Source: Quercus robur
Taxonomy: Eukaryota > Streptophyta > Magnoliopsida > Fagales > Fagaceae
Direction: 5' to 3'
Assembly: GCF_932294415.1 (NCBI RefSeq)
Contig: NC_065537.1
Span: 1,488,001 to 1,552,000 of the forward strand
Length of the DNA: 64,000 nt
In this document: positions 23,580 through 36,386 of the stretch, piece after piece
Numbering within the stretch: position 1 is the first letter of the stretch
Layout of the letters: each line of letters starts with the position of its first letter
Notes under the pieces: generated by a model
The model's database searches: none
Told to the model about the DNA's origin: nothing
Seen by the model: the letters and a program-made list of their open reading frames with translations, nothing else
Position numbers and translations under genes: made by a program

Positions 23580-25380
23580 TTGGAACGTGAGACTACAATG
23601 CTACACTAGGTGCCACATTGTGAGAGACCGGGAATTGGACCTTTCAAAAAGAGACTCTTGGAATCTCTTTTGGGGAAATTTTTTCTGGAGTCGCCACTTT
23701 TTAAATTTATACAAAAAAAGAAAAACTAAAAGACAAATGAATAATTTTGCATTGCAAATTGAATGAAATTAAATTTTATAGCAATTACATCATTTTGAAT
23801 CCTAGTTACAATCTAAGGAAGTACAAGACATTTTTGTCCTCGCTACAATCTAAAGAAAGTAAAAACATTGAATAAAACACTTGTTAAGAACCTGAGATCT
23901 AGATTCGTGGAAGGAAGAGATAAAATTTTTAATTAAAAAAATCCATTCATAATCCATCATAGAGAATTAGTAAAGTAAATGTTTATGAACCTGTCAAAGA
24001 GCTCAGAAACCTCTGTAATGTCCAAATTGACGTAAACTTTAGTTGCACTTGTGGTGTTAAGATTCAGTTTGCCTTATTAAAAAAACCATAAAACACATTG
24101 AAGAATTTGTTATACACATTTTTTTTATTATTATATAAAAAGTGTTATATATACATATACTGCCTATCTTTCAGTACCTTGGAATGCTTTTACAGTTGTT
24201 GAAGTAACAATAATTATATAAGGACCTTCATCTTCTTTGAAGTCATTTTCAGTAATTGTTTCAACACTTTCATCCCACAATGATATTTTTAGCTCTTTGT
24301 CCCTAATGGTACATTATAGCATTCAAAAGACATTAAAATGTGAGATTTGCTAGCATTCATGATTAAATACAGTAGTTAAAAACAATCCTAGTGTTAATAA
24401 TTAAAAGAGTGAAAAACTTGAATAAGCAATTCACCTCTATATTTACACAACCATGTAAAGTAAAAGGGAACACATAGGAAGCCTAAAAGGAGAAAGAAGT
24501 TACTTCAAACAAACAAATTTAATTGAATAATAGAACCATAGTAAACTCATACTTAACAGATAAATGTGTTGAATAAGCGATCACATAAAGGAATTGGGAA
24601 CATTATTAAATAATTTTCACAGATTTGATACTTAATAGCATGGTTTCATGGTAGGCCTGCCAAAATCACATGCCATAACCAATACCTATTGTAGCATTGA
24701 GTCCAATATTACTGAAACCATCTCCATTAAATAGTTTGAAAGATTTCAAAATATGCAATTTGAAATTCAAGTATAACTTTTATGATGGGTGCAATGTGCA
24801 TCTCATGTTCAATTTTTAAATAGAATTATATTCAGTGCAACCCTCTCTAAACTCCATTTAGAAATGGTACCTAGTGAACTTAACAGTGTGTGCAAGACTG
24901 GAAGGTCTTAACCCAACCCGGCTTCCCATCCATACTATAAAATTAATAATAATTATTGAATGTTACTGAAATAAAACTTAACATTTATATTCGATTAATT
25001 ATAATAGAGTTGAACTCTATAACCATAAATGTGCAACACAGCCAGGTTCAAAAGTCCAATCTGGTCATTAGTGTTCAAAATGAGATAGAAGTACTTTTCA
25101 AGTAGATATTTATAGTTCAAATATTAAAAAGGATAGTTTTTCATATAAATAGGGTGGTGGGCTCAAACCCAGTTGGAAGGAAGATGAATAGAAATAAAAG
25201 TGCATGGGTTCAAACACATTCATATATTTCTTTTATCATTTAATTTTGTCAGAATAGCAAACAGAGTCACATGAAGTAACAAAAGAATTATTTTGAGGTA
25301 AATGGGAGTAAAATGAAATGTTCCTTACTCAGGTAGTAGAATTTGGAGATTTCTTATATTTGTAGAGCCGTTGTGAAAGT
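23580..25380. other. Spacer, no gene seen
   Basis: AT-rich. Near 23690 the phrase GGAGTCGCCACTTTTT resembles sequence often found in plant gypsy elements, but no boundaries could be set. Confidence 0.35.
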
Positions 25381-25384
25381 GAAC

Positions 25385-25860
25385 ACACTCAACCCTTCAC
25401 TAACTTCACTCCATACCCTCCACAATCCATCAGCTTCTTAGTCTCAAGACTCAGGTAAATTTTCTTCATTTTTCATCTATTTTTTTCTCTATTTGGGAAT
25501 ATGATTTTTTCCCTTTAATTTATGTACATCTCTCTGATATTTAGTTTTTTCTTTTTTTCTTTTTTTGGGTGTTCTCAAGTCTCAACCCTTCACTGACTTC
25601 ACTCCATACCCTCCACAATCCAAACCCCAACTGTTGCCGCCGCCTCCTCATCAACACACTCACGGCTTCGCCTCACTGTCCACCATGGGTTAAGGCTTCT
25701 CATGTTGACGGATTAGCTTCTTAGTCTCAAGACTCAGGTAAATTTTCTTCCTTTTTCATCTATCTTTTTCTCTATTTGAGAATATGATTTTTTCCCTTTA
25801 AATTTATGTACATCTCTCTGATATTTAGTTTTTTCTTTTTTTCTTTTTTTGGGTGTTTTC
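25385..25860 (+). repeat. Adjacent direct duplication of about 190-280 bp
   Basis: Two copies, 25385-25575 and 25578-25860. Both contain CACTCCATACCCTCCACAATCC and CTTAGTCTCAAGACTCAGGTAAATTTTC and run on through the TCTGATATTTAGTTTTTTC tract. The second copy has extra sequence in the middle. Each has a CAG|GTAAAT splice-donor-like site, so an untranslated exon border may have been duplicated. Confidence 0.7.
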
Positions 25861-26763
25861 ATTTGGTTATTCACAAAAACGAAGGAATAGGAGTAATCAA
25901 ACCTTTCGTTTTGCAGAGTAGGACCTTTAAAATTGTGAAGAAAAGTACAATTGAGATATTCTTTTGACACCGAGATATTCTTTTGAAATTCCATAGCATT
26001 AATTGAAGAAGAGGGGGGCTGTATAGTGTATATTGAAGGAGACGAAGGATTTTGGGTTTTGATTATTGTAGAAGGGGAGGTGAACCTGAAAATACATGGG
26101 TGTGAAGAGCAGAATGTTTTATTCACCCAAAAAAAAAAAGAGCACAACGTAATCTGATCCCACTTAATTTTAGACAGATTGAGGAAAGACACGTCACACA
26201 ATTAGAGTTCTAATTTGAAATTGCAATCTGGACACGTGGCATAAAATTAGAGATCTAATTTGAAATTACAATTTGAGTTTCTCTCTGTTTTACCTATTAT
26301 TTTATATATAGATTAGGGGGAGGGGACATTTTATTAAAGAATTATTGGGGAAAAAAAAAAGTCACATTTGCATTGCTGGGAAAATACAACTTTCCAGCAC
26401 CCTAGCGTAGTAAGGGAAACAATGGTATGAGGTATAAATATAGATATATATATATATACAACAAAATCATTATTCAACAGTCCACCTGCTTTAGCTAAAA
26501 GGTCAGGGCTAGTGTTGTCGGATGGCTTTGTCTACTGCACCTACTGAAGTTGGGCCACCGAGGACCTGCAATAAGAAATTATAGAATGAAATGTTAAAAT
26601 AGAAAAAAGTGATTTTTTTGATGTGTCAAAATAGTTTTTTTTTTTTTTTAGAACGCTTGATGCTAATGATCTGAGAGTCTAATTAGCTATAAAATCATCA
26701 AAAGTTTTGCCATCAATCATGCATGAAGCGACAACAACATTTTTAGAAAAATTGCAAACCCAT
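25861..26763. other. Spacer with a possible minus-strand terminal exon
   Basis: 26190-26290 holds a short direct repeat (AATTAGAG.TCTAATTTGAAATT twice). On the minus strand 26565-26509 follows TTATTGCAG and reads VLGGPTSVGAVDKAIRQH then stop, which looks like a last exon, but no matching upstream exon or family was recognised. Confidence 0.25.
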
Positions 26764-27515
26764 CTGGGGCGTAGCCAAGATTTTTTATCTGGGGGGCCAA
26801 GTTACATATTCATATGTTTGTCATAATTCATATATATGTTGTATAGAAGATGATCAAATTTAAAATATGTAACAATATTTCTAAACTCAAATTTGTGTAC
26901 AAAATTTTCCTAATTTGCTATATACATGTTCAATTTTTTTTAAAATAAAATAAACTTGGCATCTCCTATAAAAGGTATGCTCAACTTTGATCCTTCATTA
27001 AATATAATTCATCCATTACGAATTCTATATGGAAATTCTTCGCAATTTACTTTTTGAATCTTAAAAAATAGAATAAATCTTATATCCATATGGCAGTCTA
27101 AATTCTCTTCTAAAAACAAATTAATGTTAGCACCACTTAACAGGCAACTACCTATCCAAAAAAATACTTATCAAGCAACTAGATCGAATAGTAAAAGATA
27201 TAATCAGCTAGAGAAAAAATGACATGATGAAAAAAAGATAAAAAATAAGTTCAAACAGTGCACTACATGCACTGCACTTTAACAATTGAATACACAAATA
27301 ACACAACGCACTCTTGTATATTTATAAAATATAAAAAGAAATGACACAAGTCAGCTAGGCATTTATTATAGATTTTGGTAAAAGGTTATGTTTTATTTGG
27401 GTGGGGCTCCACTAGAGAGTGGAGAAATTAACAATGCTATGTGGGGTTGATTGACTGTAAATTACAAGATTTCAAAGGAAAGTAAATAAAAACCAACCAT
27501 GGACTTAGACTTAAA

Positions 27516-27546
<31 letters not shown>

Positions 27547-27671
27547 GCGTGGGGGAGGGGGCAATCATTACAATTTTAGAAGCCCAATTTATTTTTTTCC
27601 TCATACCAATATACCATTACAAAGGATTTCAATAATTTTGGCCCCCAATGTTATAGGTGCCTCCGCCCCTG
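26764..27671. mobile_element. Non-autonomous hAT transposon (908 bp)
   Basis: Ends are CTGGGGCGTAGCCAAG and, reversed, CAGGGGCGGAGGCACC, flanked by the perfect 8-bp duplication AAACCCAT (26756-26763 and 27672-27679). The interior is AT-rich and contains a poly-G run near 27530-27545. No transposase. Confidence 0.88.
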
Positions 27672-27942
27672 AAACCCATTGTTCTTGATTATTAAGAATT
27701 AAACTGTTATACTTTTTATTGGCTTTATTATGCGTTTATGTTGCGTCTTGAAGCTTTTTATAAAAATAATAATAATAACTATTATTATTATTATCATACT
27801 AGTACTAATGGTCTGTACAGCTTCCTTCATGTCTACAAAAATGTAATCATGTAATTAGTTTTGATGGCATAATCCATTTTGCTATAATATATTTAGATAG
27901 CATCCAAAAGAAAATAGATTACTTACCTTGTCTAAACTTTTC

Positions 27943-30900
27943 CTAATTCTTGTCTACCAAATATATTTCTTGATTCATCAGCTCCCACATTGAAATTTCA
28001 TAAAACGGCTTGGGTAGTGGCGGCTTCCAAACAAGAATTTCTTGTGACACATGTTTCATTGTAGGGCGAGATTTAGGATTTGAACGTAGGCAAGTCAATG
28101 CTAGTGTCACAACTAGAACCACATTCTGAGCAATTGTTTGGTTAATATGAGGTGAAAGGCGTGGGTCTAAGACATCTTTTAGCATGATATGTTGAGCAGA
28201 CGATGATGCTAATGAGGAAATAAGCTCTCCCGGATGCCTTCCCATTGTTGTTTCAAGCACCACTACACCAAAGCTATAGACATCACATTTTTCGTTCACA
28301 ACCATGGTGTAGGCAAGTTCTAAAACACAACACAAAAAGTGTGAGCACAACTAAACTACTCAAATTAAGAAACCTGCTAGGAATATCTTACTATACTATG
28401 ACAATTATGTAGCCAATTTAGCTAATAAATATGTGAACATATGATCATGATTAATCTAATTTTTTTTTACAAAGTGTGTTTGTGTATGTAGAAGTTAAAT
28501 ATTCACCAGGGGCAATGTATCCGTAGGTGCCAGCAAGTGTGGTTAAATTGGAGGAATCAGGATTTAGGGGTCTAGCAATGCCAAAATCTGCAACAAAAGC
28601 CTCCAATTCTGAATTCAATAAAATGTTGCTTGTGGTCAAGTCTCGATGGATAATTGTTGGAATGCAATCATGATGCAAGTATGATAAAGCATTTGCTATT
28701 CCTTTAATGATATTCACCCGCTTCTTCCAATCCAATTCCTTTGCTTCAACATCATTGCTTATGGCATAAAATAAGCTTCCTTTTTCCATGTATTCATAAA
28801 CTAGAAACATGTATCGATTGTGTAGACAATACCCATAAAGCTTCACAATATTACGATGACGAACTTCAGATAACACTTTGGCTTCATTCCTAAAACTCTT
28901 GTCAAAAGCGGGCTCCTGAGATTCTAAACGGTGAAGTTTTTTAAGGGCAATCACTTTCCCACTTGGTAGCATTGCTTTGTAAACACTACCATAACCACCG
29001 ATTCCAATGCAATATCTGATGTCAAAGTCCTCTGTTGCTGTAATGATATCTTTAAATGCAATATTTCCATCATAATTCCATATTGAGAATATATCCCCAT
29101 TCCTCTTTGCTTTACACTCTGAACGAGTGTTTTCGATTATCTTTTGGCGAGAAAGCAGCACAATTCCGAGTAATAAGAAGATGAAGGAAATGACAATGGG
29201 AAGAATAATCTTTATCCATTTTGTGACGTTTTTGGTACTTGTGGAGCCAATATTAATGTAGGGTGAAAAGTGGGGTGATCCAGAGCAATAATGGTAGCCT
29301 GAGATATTTTTTTCACAACATAAATCCTTGTTGCCCATAAATGTTTCCGGCCTAAAAGCGAAATCAAAATCCTTTGGGAGTGGACCAGTCAAAGAGTTGT
29401 AAGACAAATTCATTCGACGCACGGAAACAAGATTGGGAGGAATATTACCAGTGAAATTGTTATTGCTGAGATCTAAGTACTGTAAAAAGCTCAAGTTCCC
29501 AAGCAGAGGAGGTATTTCTCCACTTAACAGATTATGACTAAGGTCAATAGTAGTTAAATTAAATGGGTAAGCCACTTGAGGAATGCTTCCAATTAAGTTG
29601 TTGTGGCTTAAAAGCAATTGCTCCAGAGCATGTAAATTCGTAAGTTGAGTTGGGAGTGGTCCACTCAGCTTGTTAAGTGAGAGGTCTAAGACAGAAAGAT
29701 GGACGAGATTTTCCAAATTGGTTGATATCCTTCCAGAAAATTTGTTTGAGGAAAGATTAAGATATTGTAATCTGGTTAGCTGAGAAAGCTCATACGGAAG
29801 TGGACCAGAAAGATTGTTTTCACCCAAATGCAGAGTCATTAAACCTTTTATATTACAAATTTCAGTAGGGATTGTACCATTGAAGAAATTTCCACCAAGG
29901 TATAAATTAACAAGGCTTCTCAGGTTTGTCAAAGTATGAAAAAGTGGACTAGTGAGCATGTTATTAGAAAGGTCTAGAGAAACTAGATTTTTCAGCTTTC
30001 CGATTTTTGGAGAAACTGGACTAATAAGATTGTTTGTACCCAAATGCAGATTCATCAAATTCTTCAGATTATGTATTTCAGAAGGGATAGTACCGTTGAT
30101 TTGATTTGAATGTAAATCAAGATGAGTGAGACAAGTCAATAGTGCAAGAGTTGAAGGAATTGAACCAGAAAGGCAACTATTATGGAGGTCCAAGTGCCTC
30201 AGTTCTCTCATTTCTCCTATTTCTAGGGGAATGGGACTATTGATTTTGTTGGAATAAAGAAAGAGATGGGTCAAGTTTGTCAAACAACTCAAAGTATGAA
30301 GAAGTGGACCAGTGAGCATGTTATTAGAAAGGTCTAGAGAAACTAGATTTTTCAGCTTTCCTATTTTTGAAGAAATTGGACTAAGAAGATTGTTTGTACC
30401 CAAATGCAGAGCCGTCAAATTCTTCAGATTATAAATTTCAGAAGGGATAGTACCTCCAATTTGATTTGAATGTAAATCAAGATGAGTGAGACAAGTCAAA
30501 AGACCAAGAGTTGGAGGGATTGTACCATTCAAGTGATTTTCACCCAGGTATAATTCAACAAGGCTACTCAGGTTTCCAAATTTTAAGGGAATTGGACCGC
30601 TCATTAGATTGAAAGAAATATCAAGCTTCTCTAATTGAGTGAGTTTGGCGAGTGAGAAAGGTAGTTCACCTGAAAGACTATTCCCAGATAAGTTAAGGTA
30701 AGTGAGTTTAGAAACACTACCAATCTCTGGTGGGATGCTCCCGTATAGCCCCATTCCTGCTAGCTTGAATCGAACCAAATTTGGGAATGAAGAGAAGCTG
30801 AAATTGCGTAACGGGACTCTCTCATACCAACCTTCGTTTAAGTTGATCTCTATCACACTTCCACCATCATTGCAAACGATGCCGTCCCACTTGCAATGAT

Positions 30901-31090
30901 TTGAGGTTGTTTCTTCATTCCTCCACCACCACCACAGAGTCTGGTTCAGAGCCTTTGCTTCTTGGGCTAGCGGCAGTGATTGAGGTTTTGCAACCGTAGA
31001 TGTATTCGCGCTACCCACATGGTTTATGATTATGATAGTAGTAATCCAAACTAATATCACAAGGGAAATGGCGGAAACATAGGATGGCAT
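27943..31090 (-). CDS. MIK2-like LRR receptor kinase (986 aa, two exons)
   Basis: Exon 1 is 31090-28507 and exon 2 is 28319-27943; the intron has a CCTG|GTGAAT donor and a TTTTAG acceptor, and the join restores the usual YIAPELAYTM sequence. A hydrophobic N-terminus (about residues 5-25) acts as signal peptide, an LRRNT region with WDGIVC follows, then about 20 LRRs of 24 residues (about 104-583), a transmembrane helix near 630-652 and a kinase domain. Kinase motifs are intact: GIGGYGSVYKA, VIALKKL, NEAKVLSEVRHRNIV, HRDLTTSNILL, DFGIA, APE. This makes it an RD-type receptor kinase of the subfamily containing MIK2 (LRR XIIb), which senses extracellular peptides at the plasma membrane. No stops or frameshifts seen. 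LRRs 5-7 and 10-12 are near duplicates. Confidence 0.93.
29930..30530 (-). repeat. Duplicated five-LRR block inside the receptor
   Basis: The DNA at about 29932-30170 repeats at about 30290-30530, an offset near 360 bp, i.e. five 24-residue LRRs. Identical runs include GTGAGCATGTTATTAGAAAG and the AAACTAGATTTTTCAGCTTTCC tract. Proteins repeat LTCLTHLDLHSNQI and KNLVSLDLSNNMLT. Confidence 0.85.
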
Positions 31091-32690
31091 GTTCAGTGGA
31101 TAATTGATGATCGTTTTAGTTCAATACAATTTTACTAAGAAAAATAATTGATTATTCCGATAGCAAATAGTTCATTTAGACTTCATAGTTTATACAATTG
31201 TGGCATGGAGGGAGCGGTCTTGAATCTCCAGTCTCCTCTGCATGTGGGACCCATGGGAGCTTGGAAAAAAATGCGATTGCCGTGTGGAATCTTTTTATCA
31301 ACAAACAGTGCAGTCAATAAAGTGTCAATTGACTCGTGACTTACCTGAATAACCACAATACTATAGTCAATAAAAGTAGAGATCCCTCTTCCACGAAATT
31401 TCCTCAATGCAATTTTCCACGGAGGGTGTCCCACACGTTCTGTATTTTCCACAAAGAGAGAGTCATGTGTGAACATCTTTATCATTGTAGCTTCTATGTT
31501 CTCTCTTTGAGCTTAAAAAAAAAAAAAAAAAAAAGGTTGTAAATGCCCAATTCTGAAATGAAAAGAGACAAAAAAAGAATTTGTAAGGAAACAAGAAGTT
31601 GTAGAGACTCAGCAAAGTCAGAACCACACAATAGAAAGTGTAAATGCCCAATTTTGAAATGAAACAAGGAGTTTTTTGGCCTGAAAAAGTTGAGGAATTT
31701 GAAAAACAAATCCCTCTAGAAAATCTAGATTATGAAACTATTACTCATGACAATAGAAAGGAAACAGAGCAACATAATGAGGTGGTAGGGACTTCTGATG
31801 TTTTAGCAGTTGAATCTCAGAGGATTTGCATAAGAGGCGGTTCTTTAAACGTCAAGTGTGTTTCACAGATTGTTTTTAATAGTCATGTGATTGGTAAAAA
31901 ATACTTGGAAAATCTATAGCTAATTGATATTTCAAGAGTTGAATGCTTATTTTTGTTCTATTCTAGTCTTCAGGTGATTATGATTTGTCAAAAAATCCTC
32001 ATTAAATTGTTAAAATTAAAAGTAATTTTGAGTCCTCTAATTATTAAGTAAAGTTCAATTTGGTGACCATACTATTAACTATTAAGTGTGTTAATTTAGA
32101 ACCTCATCGTCAATTTCATTTTTAGTTCTCCTTTATGTTTAAATTTTAACAAAATTAACAATTTAAATTATTTGATTTTGAAATTTTATACTTTTCATAA
32201 TAACTATATAACATGTCTCATTTTTCACAATAATTAATTTCTTTAAATTTAAACGAAAGGGGGAAATTTATGGACAAAATTGACTTGGCTTCAAAATTTA
32301 GGGAGACTAATTCATATAATTAATAGTTGATGGTGATCTCGACACAATAGTTAAAGAAACAAATTAATAATTTAACCTTAAAATTATCAAAGTACATAAA
32401 TAAAAATCATTAAATTTGGCATAGTGAGTATAAAAATAGGAATGGCGAAGAAGTGGCTATCTCTCAAATTTTTAACCATTAAGAATATTGCACACAATAA
32501 ATTTGAGTAAAACAAAAATTGACTAAATAGTATGGGCAATTCTTTATCATTGAATCCTTAAGAGTAGAACAGATTTTCTTTTCATATAAAACCTTTAGCA
32601 AATGAAGATTCTCTTATTCTTCTCTTCAAAACTAGTTTTGATTTGTAAGTTGTTTTATTATTATTATTATTATCAAGATTTGAAAGTTTG
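31091..32690. other. 5' flank of the LRR receptor kinase and spacer
   Basis: The first several hundred bases hold the promoter on the minus strand; no certain TATA box was placed. A phrase, TGTAAATGCCCAATT.TGAAATGAAA, is present twice (near 31538 and 31638), suggesting a small local duplication. The rest is AT-rich without a gene. Confidence 0.35.
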
Positions 32691-32930
32691 AAGGATATAA
32701 GTTAGAGAGAAACACATGAAAAAAAAAAATTAGGCTTTTGTGTATTAATCGAAGCTCTTCAAAAGTTTGGTCCTTTGATGTTCAAAGGAGTGTACCTATA
32801 TTTATAGGGCTGTCTAAGGAGTTTGATATGATTTAGCCATCTATTTAATTATTTCAATTGTAAATGTTCAAATAGTTCTAACAAGATTTGCATGGGATGA
32901 TAATTATCTTAAGTTTTTTTATAATTTAAG
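32691..32930 (-). other. Possible promoter or LTR fragment
   Basis: On the minus strand CCCTATAAATATAGG forms a TATA-like box near 32800, followed by sequence resembling an LTR U5. Ends were not found. Confidence 0.25.
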
Positions 32931-33680
32931 ATGAATATCAATTAAGTTTAATTTAGTGATATATAAATTTAAGGTTGGACATTAAATTTAATTGATTAGA
33001 CTCTCTTAATAATACACATGCATCATTGTAATTTGACCTTTGTATGTGTACTCTAACTTCTAAGTCTATTCGACGTGACATGCAGAATTGGAGTTGCAAG
33101 TCTTGCATACAACAAGGGCCAAAAGACTTTCGAGAGTAGATTTTCCATTTTCCATTCAAAGTCTCCCATCTACATGACTTTACCGGCACGCACAAGTTGA
33201 GTTGTAACTTGTAACAAGTTGAGTTGCTTCATGGTAAACTCAAGTTGTAGAGCTATTCATTCAATTGACTTGAATTTACCCTGAAGAAACTCCTTTTTTT
33301 TTTTTTTTAACAAAATAATAATAATAATAATAATAACAATCAAAAAAGGGTCATGACTCAAGTCACACAACAAGTCACAAATGATCCCTAAAAGTATATA
33401 TTTAATCAGTAAATATAATCTCCAAAATATCCAAATTCCACAAAATTTAAAAATATTAACAAAAATATTAAATAACTCCTCACAAAAGCAATATTTTAAA
33501 TTTAAACTTAAAATCCTGACACAAAGGGCATAGGAAACTCAATAGCATAGGAAACTCCTTCAACAACAACTAGGTGCTTGATATCTCAATAGCATAGGAA
33601 ACTCCTTCAACAACAACTACGATCACATTCTAGCACCCACTTGTCACTACGAACATGAGCAGCTAATCTAGAAAACGAAC
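32930..33680. repeat. Duplicated non-coding segment, copy 1
   Basis: Colinear with 37620-38370: shared runs include GACATTAAATTTAATTGATTAG, GAGAGTAGATTTTCCATTTTCC and, further on, TTCTAGCACCCACT. It also has an internal tandem copy of CATAGGAAACTCCTTCAACAACAACT (near 33546 and 33593). No coding potential seen. Confidence 0.75.
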
Positions 33681-35503
33681 AATTTGAATAAGCTAATGCA
33701 TTTTTATAGATTTGTACTTATAATGTAAATTATAAACTTACATGGTAGATACAAAAGGTAGTAAAATTTATACCTATTTGTAAAAGGTAGTAAATTTTAT
33801 ACCTATTTGTAAAAAGTGGTAAATATTTTACACTTTTTGCAAATGCATACAATATTTACTATTTTTATGTGTTTACATTGTAAGTTTATATTGCAAGTAC
33901 AATGTAAACTAAAAACTTTTCTAAGATAAAGCTCAACAAGTAGTAATTTACTAATTCCTACACCATTATCAAGGAAAACAAAAGGCTTTACGTTTGCAAA
34001 ACAAGAAGCAAATAGAATAGCAACGAGGGTAGAAAACTTGATACACCATAAATAAAAATTTAAGTCCATTATTAAATTTTAATAACTTCAAAATTTTGGT
34101 CCATTAAAGGTTGAACCAAAAAATTGCCTAAACAAATACAAATCAGCCCAAACAACAAAACAAATTAGCCATTTTTGAATTTATGATATCATTCTATGAA
34201 AGTTGAATAAAAAAATTGCCCAAACAAATACAAATCAGCCCAAATGCCTAAACAACAACACGAATCAAATATTTTTGAATTTAAGATCTCATTTTCACAA
34301 CGCAAACATGTTTCAGGTGTCATTCCTTAAAATACCCTCAAACACTCACTAATGACAAATGCAACAAAAACTCTCCTGGTCTCACCTCTCATCAAATATC
34401 AGCTTCTTGGTGCAAGCTAGTAAACAATGGAGAACGTCAATGTAACAAAAATTACGATGGTTATTGGGCAGGAGGCTTCTGAGCTTGATATACCCAAAAC
34501 ACACAAGGAAAAATTATCTCTAGACTTTTGAGCTAGATGCACCTCTTTAAGAACAAATGCTCGCATCTCATCTCCTCTCAAAAATATCAACAGATGCTTC
34601 ACTCTCTCCCTCTCTCTGGGCAAATGCTTGGTTTTCATTGTAGTTTAGATTAAAGGCATTTCTTTATTTGTGGTGTAACATTGTGGGGCTTAAAAAAAAA
34701 AAATTTGATATATGGTTTAGAAAAAGGGCTTTTTAGAAGGGATTAAAAAAAAAAAAAAAAAAAAAGTCAATGCTTGAGCCTAGAAGTGAATATATTGAAA
34801 TGGACAAAACTTGTGTATAGTACTTTAGATGTTATGTATAGTACCTTACCTAAGTCTTGCCCTATTTAAATTATTATGTATAATTTAAGACATATGTTTG
34901 TAATTTAAAAAGATGACAAGATATTATTCATATCACATTAAGTTGTTTTTATTAATTTGCATTGAAATAGCAATTTTAGATCAACTAGTTGTTAACTCGC
35001 GTAATGTGTGAGAAATTTTTAAATAAATGTGTAACATATTCTTGCTCTAACATTGACGAAAGACCTTTAGAAGAAAGGAAAAAAAATTCCAATCCTAAAT
35101 AACATGTGGTTACAAAATTTATCACACCATCAAAATTATACAGTCAATTGACAATTATTTCTATAATAATATATTGTATTTCACTTGTATGAATGGTCTA
35201 AATGTTGGTGTTATACTATTATAAGGAAAAACATATCACAGGTGATATATTGCTTTTTGCCTTTGTGTTTGCTTTGTAAAATCTAAGTCAGTTATTTATT
35301 TTTTAAATGTTGTTCTTCTAATGATTAGATCAATTACTATAATACTTTTAATAAGTAATATTAATTATTTTTTTGTTGACAAACAAGTGTATTTAGATTT
35401 CTTTGAGTATCTGACTATTTCCTCGAGTGTATGTAGTCCCCTATCTCACACACACTAAGTTATTACAAGGAGAAATCCCATAGGAGTGGTTCCAAAATGC
35501 TTG
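33681..35503. other. Spacer with short direct repeats
   Basis: A GGTAGTAAA-TTTATACCTATTTGTAAAA unit is repeated near 33757 and 33787. A roughly 110-bp unit containing CAAACAAATACAAATCAGCCC is repeated near 34120 and 34214. Otherwise AT-rich and without a gene. Confidence 0.5.
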
Positions 35504-35508
35504 CAAGT

Positions 35509-36381
35509 TGTTAGGTCGTTCTAAATATTTAGGAATAAATGTTTAGGTTTTAATTTTATGTATGTTGGTAAACCGAGTACAAAAACATGTCTAGTATAAG
35601 ATATCTTAGAACAAATTTAGACATTTCTCAAGTTGATTCAAGTCAAGAGTCAAGAACAGTCGAGCTGCAGGAAGAAGAATTCAGAAATTTCAAGGCTCCA
35701 CTAATCAAGAGAAAGGTTTGATTGATCGAACTGTGATTTCTACAGATTTTAAATCAGGCCCGAAAGCCCGCGAAACATTTAGGGTTTAAGTCCAACACTC
35801 ATAGGTATAAAAGGAAGACCCTAATTCACATTTCAGAAGTCTTGTGAGTTACTCCTATGAGATTTGTGAGGTTTTGTAACCTTCTAACTCAACAAGCATC
35901 TACCAGAAAAAAGATTCAAATACAAGAACTGATGGAGATAAGTTGCTTCATACAAGATCAATTGTTGCTGATAATCTCAAGCTTCGAGTGTGATCTCAAA
36001 GTCACAAACTGGAGTGTTTGTATGCAAAAAATTTAGATAGAAAAGTCTGTGGATTCGGAGCTGTGTCTGGTCACCTGAGTAAGTGCTACAAGAGGTAGCA
36101 TCAAATTTAGGGAAAATTTTATTGTAAACACTTCCATCTATTTAGTGAATTTGTCGCCTTGTGGATTGTTTAGGTTAAATCATTCCCAGGTTTTTTACCT
36201 TGAAATTGGACGGTTTCATTGGTTTTCTTGGGTCATCATATCGCTTGTTTTCTTTACTATTCTACTTTATGTGATATGCTTGTTATTGTTTAACCTAGAT
36301 GACATAATAAACCCAAGTAACAACTTGGTTAATTAATTAGGTTAAACAATCTGTGTTTAAAGGGGTCTAAATAAACAAACA
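35509..36381 (+). mobile_element. Solo LTR (873 bp), probably copia
   Basis: Starts TGTTAGGTCG and ends AAACAAACA, so it has TGTT...AACA ends, and is flanked by the identical 5-bp duplication CAAGT (35504-35508 and 36382-36386). A TATA-like TATAAAAGG lies near 35807. The U5-like part contains GGTTTTTTACCTTG, a phrase I associate with large copia (SIRE/Maximus-type) LTRs. No internal coding region, so LTR-LTR recombination removed the rest. Confidence 0.82.
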
Positions 36382-36386
36382 CAAGT

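Noticed and set aside
25734-26201. 155-residue minus-strand frame
   Set aside because: Covers half of a non-coding duplication and is Lys/Ser-biased, without any recognised domain.
31183-31485. 100-residue minus-strand frame upstream of the LRR receptor
   Set aside because: In the probable promoter, no family and no splice link to the receptor exon.
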